NCBI GenBank assembly: GCA_951828385.1
Contig: OX639973.1
Coordinates: 6,240,845 to 6,304,844, forward strand
DNA from: an uncultured Poribacteria bacterium
GTDB taxonomy: Bacteria > Poribacteria > WGA-4E > WGA-3G
Length of the DNA stretch: 64,000 nt
Reading direction: 5' to 3'
Below are positions 61,018 to 64,000 of this stretch, one piece after another (position 1 is the first letter of the stretch; the number at the start of each line of letters is the position of its first letter). A program made the position numbers and the translations under genes. The notes beneath the pieces were generated by a model. That model searched no databases. It saw only the letters and a program-made list of their open reading frames with translations, and was not told the DNA's origin.

Positions 61018-61952
61018 TAAGCGTGAGGGAACCGATGATGAAATATGATGAAGTAAACCGCACCTTTGATTGTGAACCGACACTCACCGATTCACAGGTG
61101 CTGCAGTTTTGTAGAGACGGCTACCTACAACTCCAAGGCGTTGTCCCTGATGAGATTAATCAGCGGACATTCGACTATCTCAACGGTGATGTGCCGATAA
61201 ATCCGTGCTGTATTCCGCCAGGTATGACGCACGCCGATTTAGAACGCATGCGGGATACACATGAACCGAGTTCCATTCTGTTGGAAGACTGGTATATTGA
61301 ACATGTGCTGCTGAACCGAGAACTCGCTGGCGCATTGCGTTCACTGCTCGGTAAGAACGTCGGGTTACCCGTGTTAGTGAGCAACCACCGTGTCGAGTGT
61401 CCGATGCCAGCGCAGGGATGGCATCACGACGCGGATCACGTCTTTGGACCCGAAATCAATTTTGTTGAGGTCTTCTACTGCCCGCAAGATACACCCTTGG
61501 AAATGGGACCAACGGAACTTCTGCCCGGTTCGCATATCCGCGCCACAAGTCGAGATATAGCAGAGAAGGGTGTTTCAAGTGAGGGCCCCGCGGGTTCTTT
61601 TGTTATCCACTCGCAAAGCATCCTCCATCGTCGTGGCGAATCCACTGCGGAAGGGCTGCGCCACATGCTGAAGTATAGCTACTGGCGGACAGTGCCACCG
61701 ACACAGGATTGGAAACAAGAACCTGATTTTGACCTTCAGACAGCCGAGTACGGCGGACACGGTGTTGCGAGATACGTGGCACACATGTTCTATTGGCTCT
61801 GCGGTAAAGGCGATGAATTTCGTTTGATCGGTGGGCAAGCGTGGCCCTGGTCAAGCGTAAATCAGATTGGACCGTCTTACGGCTTCGGACATACGGAAGG
61901 GTATCTCCCGAATTGGCGGAAGGACAACCCAGACGATTACGCAGTGCCATAG
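61014..61952 (+). CDS. phytanoyl-CoA dioxygenase (PhyH) family protein
   Basis: 312 residues. The iron motif is GWHHDADH (His137, Asp139), the PGSH turn is ELLPGSHIRA and the distal His205 is in ILHRRGES. The ATG overlaps the GNAT stop; an alternative ATG at 61035 follows GAGGGA and would remove seven residues. It is convergent with the FG-GAP protein gene, nine bases away. Substrate unknown. Confidence 0.85.
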   Translation: MISVREPMMKYDEVNRTFDCEPTLTDSQVLQFCRDGYLQLQGVVPDEINQRTFDYLNGDVPINPCCIPPGMTHADLERMRDTHEPSSILLEDWYIEHVLLNRELAGALRSLLGKNVGLPVLVSNHRVECPMPAQGWHHDADHVFGPEINFVEVFYCPQDTPLEMGPTELLPGSHIRATSRDIAEKGVSSEGPAGSFVIHSQSILHRRGESTAEGLRHMLKYSYWRTVPPTQDWKQEPDFDLQTAEYGGHGVARYVAHMFYWLCGKGDEFRLIGGQAWPWSSVNQIGPSYGFGHTEGYLPNWRKDNPDDYAVP

Positions 61953-61961
61953 AGGTAGACA

Positions 61962-63608
61962 TTATTCTTCCGCAATAACAAGCCCGCGATTCGTTTCAAC
62001 ATCTTGTAAGGCTTGAACTTTGCCACAGAGCCACCGCACCGTCAACTTATCAACCCGGGTCGCGCCGCCTAATCCGAAGTGTAGGCGGAGATCGTTCTGA
62101 CTGAGGTAACCCGAACCGCTTTTGACCTCACGGATCTGTGTCAAGTTTCCAGATACGACTGTTACCCGCGCCCCAATCGCATCTCGGTTACAATGTGTGC
62201 CGACTAACTTGACACTTAACCACCGCGATGCGTTGTCACTGTCGTTTCGTAAAATGGTCGGTGCGTCTTTGAGATTAGAGATAACAATATCCACATCGCC
62301 ATCGTTATCTATATCGCCGAATGCGGTGCCACGACTCACCTTCTGATTCGCGATTGCCGCATCAACGGATTCCACAAAATTGATGCCGTCATTGCTGAGA
62401 AAAAGTTGGTTCGGTTGTGCGTAGGTGCCAATCGGATCAATTTCCGCAACGTTATCGTCCAAGTGTCCGTTGGCAACGAACATATCCAACCAACCGTCAT
62501 TGTTAAAATCGACGAAATCGACACCCCACGCTAAATAGGGAAGACTCCTCTCACCGATGCCTTTGGCGAAGCTCACCTCGTTGAAAAATCCACTTTGTGC
62601 ATTGTGATAGAGGCTATTGGTCTGATCCTGAAAGTTTGTAATCACGATATCGAGATAACCATCGTTGTCGAAATCGCCGAGGTTCGCACCCATTCCGCTA
62701 TAGGCGCGTCCCTCCTCGCTGAGTGCAACGCCTGCGAAAAGTGCGTCTTCTGTCACCTGAATAGCAGTATCACTGCCGTTGCGATAGAGAAAATTCGGTG
62801 TAGTATCGTTTGCGATGAAAATATCGACATCGCCATCGTTATCTATATCGCCACAGACAATTCCCAACCCTTTTCCATTTGCACCACTTATACCGGATTT
62901 CGCCGTTATATCTGTAAAAGTACCGTCCCCGTTATTCCGGTAAAGGATATCCGTAGTCCCTTGCAGTGCCTCTGGTGTACAATACGTCCGCACTCCCTGC
63001 CGAGTGCATTCCGGATTCGTCTCCAGATCAAACTGAACATAATTAACAACATAGAGATCCAGATAGCCATCGGCATCAAGATCAAGAAATGCACAACCGC
63101 TACTGAAGCGATCAGCTTCAACACCAGCGGACTCGGTGACATCTGTAAAAGTGCCGTCGCCGTTGTTGTGATAGAGGACATTTGCCCCGTAATTTGTTAC
63201 ATAAAGATCGGTGAAACCGTCGTTATTATAATCACCGACGCAGCACCCCAACCCGTAGCCTGTATCACCTACAGAGGCTTCACGGGTTACATCAGTGAAG
63301 ATGTCGCCATCGTTGCGATAGAGACGATTTGTTGGTGGGACTGGCGAAGTGTGTCCGGGTAGGTCAGTACCGTTAACAAGGTAGAGATCTAAATCGCTAT
63401 CATTGTCAAAGTCGAAGATCGCAACGCCACTGCCAATAGGCTCAATAAAGTATTTTTTGCCACTCTCACCGTTGGTATGCCGAAATTCGATACCCAGCTG
63501 CGCCGTAACATCAGTGAATCGCACGGCTTGGTTTTGTGAAGGTGCCGGCTGCGCAATCGCGTAGAGGATAAAAAGAAAAAAGGTGAAACGGATCGTCGGT
63601 ATTTTCAA
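61962..63608 (-). CDS. secreted FG-GAP/VCBS repeat protein with ASPIC/UnbV C-terminal domain
   Basis: 548 residues. Signal peptide MKIPTIRFTFFLFILYAIAQ, then RFTDVTAQLGIEFRHTNGES, the usual start of CRTAC1/UnbV proteins. At least seven calcium-binding loops of DxDxDG or DxNxDG type follow (DFDNDSDLDLYLVNG, DYNNDGFTDLYVTNY, DLDADGYLDLYVVNY, DIDNDGDVDIFIAND, DFDNDGYLDIVITNF, DFNNDGWLDMFVANG, DIDNDGDVDIVISNL). The C-terminal ASPIC/UnbV domain is VKLVGTHCNRDAIGARVTV to LRLHFGLGGATRVDKLTV. A cell-surface or secreted adhesion-like propeller. It lacks the shared C-terminal WG tag. Confidence 0.9.
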   Translation of the reverse strand: MKIPTIRFTFFLFILYAIAQPAPSQNQAVRFTDVTAQLGIEFRHTNGESGKKYFIEPIGSGVAIFDFDNDSDLDLYLVNGTDLPGHTSPVPPTNRLYRNDGDIFTDVTREASVGDTGYGLGCCVGDYNNDGFTDLYVTNYGANVLYHNNGDGTFTDVTESAGVEADRFSSGCAFLDLDADGYLDLYVVNYVQFDLETNPECTRQGVRTYCTPEALQGTTDILYRNNGDGTFTDITAKSGISGANGKGLGIVCGDIDNDGDVDIFIANDTTPNFLYRNGSDTAIQVTEDALFAGVALSEEGRAYSGMGANLGDFDNDGYLDIVITNFQDQTNSLYHNAQSGFFNEVSFAKGIGERSLPYLAWGVDFVDFNNDGWLDMFVANGHLDDNVAEIDPIGTYAQPNQLFLSNDGINFVESVDAAIANQKVSRGTAFGDIDNDGDVDIVISNLKDAPTILRNDSDNASRWLSVKLVGTHCNRDAIGARVTVVSGNLTQIREVKSGSGYLSQNDLRLHFGLGGATRVDKLTVRWLCGKVQALQDVETNRGLVIAEE

Positions 63609-63639
63609 TTTTTTCTAACGCCTCGTCTATGTATGTGCT

Positions 63640-63785
63640 ATAATGGTTATCAGTCATCAGTTATCAGTTGTCAGTTAAGAGATTGCTTGTAACAACTCAC
63701 CTCTCCCTGGCATACACCAAGTGGTAGTGATATATTCAAAACACGAAAACCCTTTGACTGATAACTGGCAACTATAAAAGGAGAA
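63640..63785. repeat. TTATCAG-type tandem/inverted short repeats
   Basis: TTATCAGTCATCAGTTATCA at 63647 onwards and the inverse ACTGATAACTGGCAACT near 63756 flank the leader of the last gene. The same 7-mer family occurs before the ABC-2 permease gene (28360-28400) and upstream of dnaK (48416-48450). Confidence 0.55.
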
Positions 63786-63791
63786 ATTCTA

Positions 63792-64000
63792 ATGTCTAAT
63801 AATCTACGTTTTGGCGTTGTCGGTTTAGGTATGGGTATGAACCGCTCCGGTGTCATTCACAGCACGGACGGTGCAGAACTCGTCGCTGTAGCGGATCTCG
63901 TCGAAGACCGGCGCAAAGCGGCTGAAGAACGTTTCGGCTGCGAAAGCCACGACGATGCACTTGAGATGTTCGATCGCGACGATATTGACGTGGCGATGAT
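63792..64000 (+). CDS. Gfo/Idh/MocA family oxidoreductase (3' end outside window)
   Basis: The first 69 codons are visible: MSNNLRFGVVGLGMGMNRSG, the Rossmann glycine motif, then AELVAVADLVEDRRKAAEERF and DDIDVAM, where the first domain is cut by the window edge. AAAAGGAGAAATT precedes the ATG. Family assignment rests on this N-terminal fold only; substrate unknown. Confidence 0.82.
   Translation, partial: MSNNLRFGVVGLGMGMNRSGVIHSTDGAELVAVADLVEDRRKAAEERFGCESHDDALEMFDRDDIDVAM

Noticed and set aside
62595-63362. 255-codon open frame on the plus strand opposite the FG-GAP gene
   Set aside because: It is the antisense of repeated Asp-rich calcium loops, which leave few stops on the other strand; its translation is low-complexity Ile/Val/Thr and has no ribosome site.

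Overview
The window looks like a chromosomal segment of a Gram-negative, metabolically versatile bacterium of the Candidatus Poribacteria / marine Planctomycetes-like type. This is an inference from gene content and not from a marker-gene phylogeny. The clues are four phytanoyl-CoA dioxygenase (PhyH) genes plus a remnant of a fifth, two large DUF6785/DUF6784-type membrane proteins, Gfo/Idh/MocA oxidoreductases, ThuA, LamG, FG-GAP/UnbV and DUF1593 proteins, an outer-membrane barrel ending in Phe, many toxin-antitoxin genes and debris, and many short palindromic or TIR-flanked repeats. I see no rRNA, tRNA, CRISPR array or intact insertion sequence.

Layout. 1-5.0 kb: end of an alpha/beta-hydrolase gene, a CinA-like protein, translation factor IF-1 with a long basic N-terminal extension, a J-domain coiled-coil protein, an SDR and a Gfo/Idh/MocA enzyme. 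4.8-6.0 kb: a PIN-domain toxin with a small partner and a duplicated partner broken by a stop codon. 6.1-18.3 kb: a membrane-anchored unknown, two DUF6785/6784 paralogues, endonuclease III, a GT-C-like membrane protein, sulfate adenylyltransferase, a Uma2 nuclease-like protein and a zinc dehydrogenase. 18.3-22.8 kb: a DNA methyltransferase fused to an Mrr-like nuclease domain, a small unknown, about 1 kb without genes that holds a near-consensus promoter, and a secreted discoidin-like protein.

22.8-33.8 kb: ten genes in one direction with short gaps or overlaps, probably one long operon: LarA-like racemase, two small proteins, MetE-like methyltransferase, ClpX-like AAA+ unfoldase, chlorite-dismutase/HemQ-like protein, ABC-2 permease (GldF-like), GldG-like protein, DUF4340 protein and a family-2 glycosyltransferase. 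33.9-39.1 kb: MsrB, a radical SAM/SPASM protein, a sugar isomerase-like protein, PhyH and two small unknowns. 39.1-43.1 kb: a secreted beta-sandwich protein, a TolB-like propeller and a WD40 protein. 43.5-46.4 kb: malate dehydrogenase, HicBA, a duplicated fragment of mdh and a PD-(D/E)XK-like protein. 46.4-53.9 kb (minus strand): DnaK, then a probable catabolic cluster of LamG, DUF1593, PhyH, Nramp-like transporter and ThuA genes. 54-64 kb: outer-membrane barrel, a decayed RelE toxin, FabV, RidA, a zinc dehydrogenase, HepT with a truncated MNT antitoxin, PhyH, nucleoside phosphorylase, GNAT, PhyH, an FG-GAP/UnbV protein and the start of another Gfo/Idh/MocA gene.

The most notable points are these. 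Four unrelated secreted proteins end in the same short motif (K-L-x-[TS]-x-W-G-x-[ILV]-K), a candidate undescribed C-terminal sorting tag. A pair of 16-bp dyads 31 bp apart occurs twice, ahead of the secreted-protein gene and ahead of the long operon. A conserved AATTGAAYGGCTCTG box lies 18-19 bp upstream of three separate sigma70-like promoters. Toxin-antitoxin loci show several stages of decay. Small TIR elements and palindromes have seeded the intergenic DNA and, once, a coding sequence.
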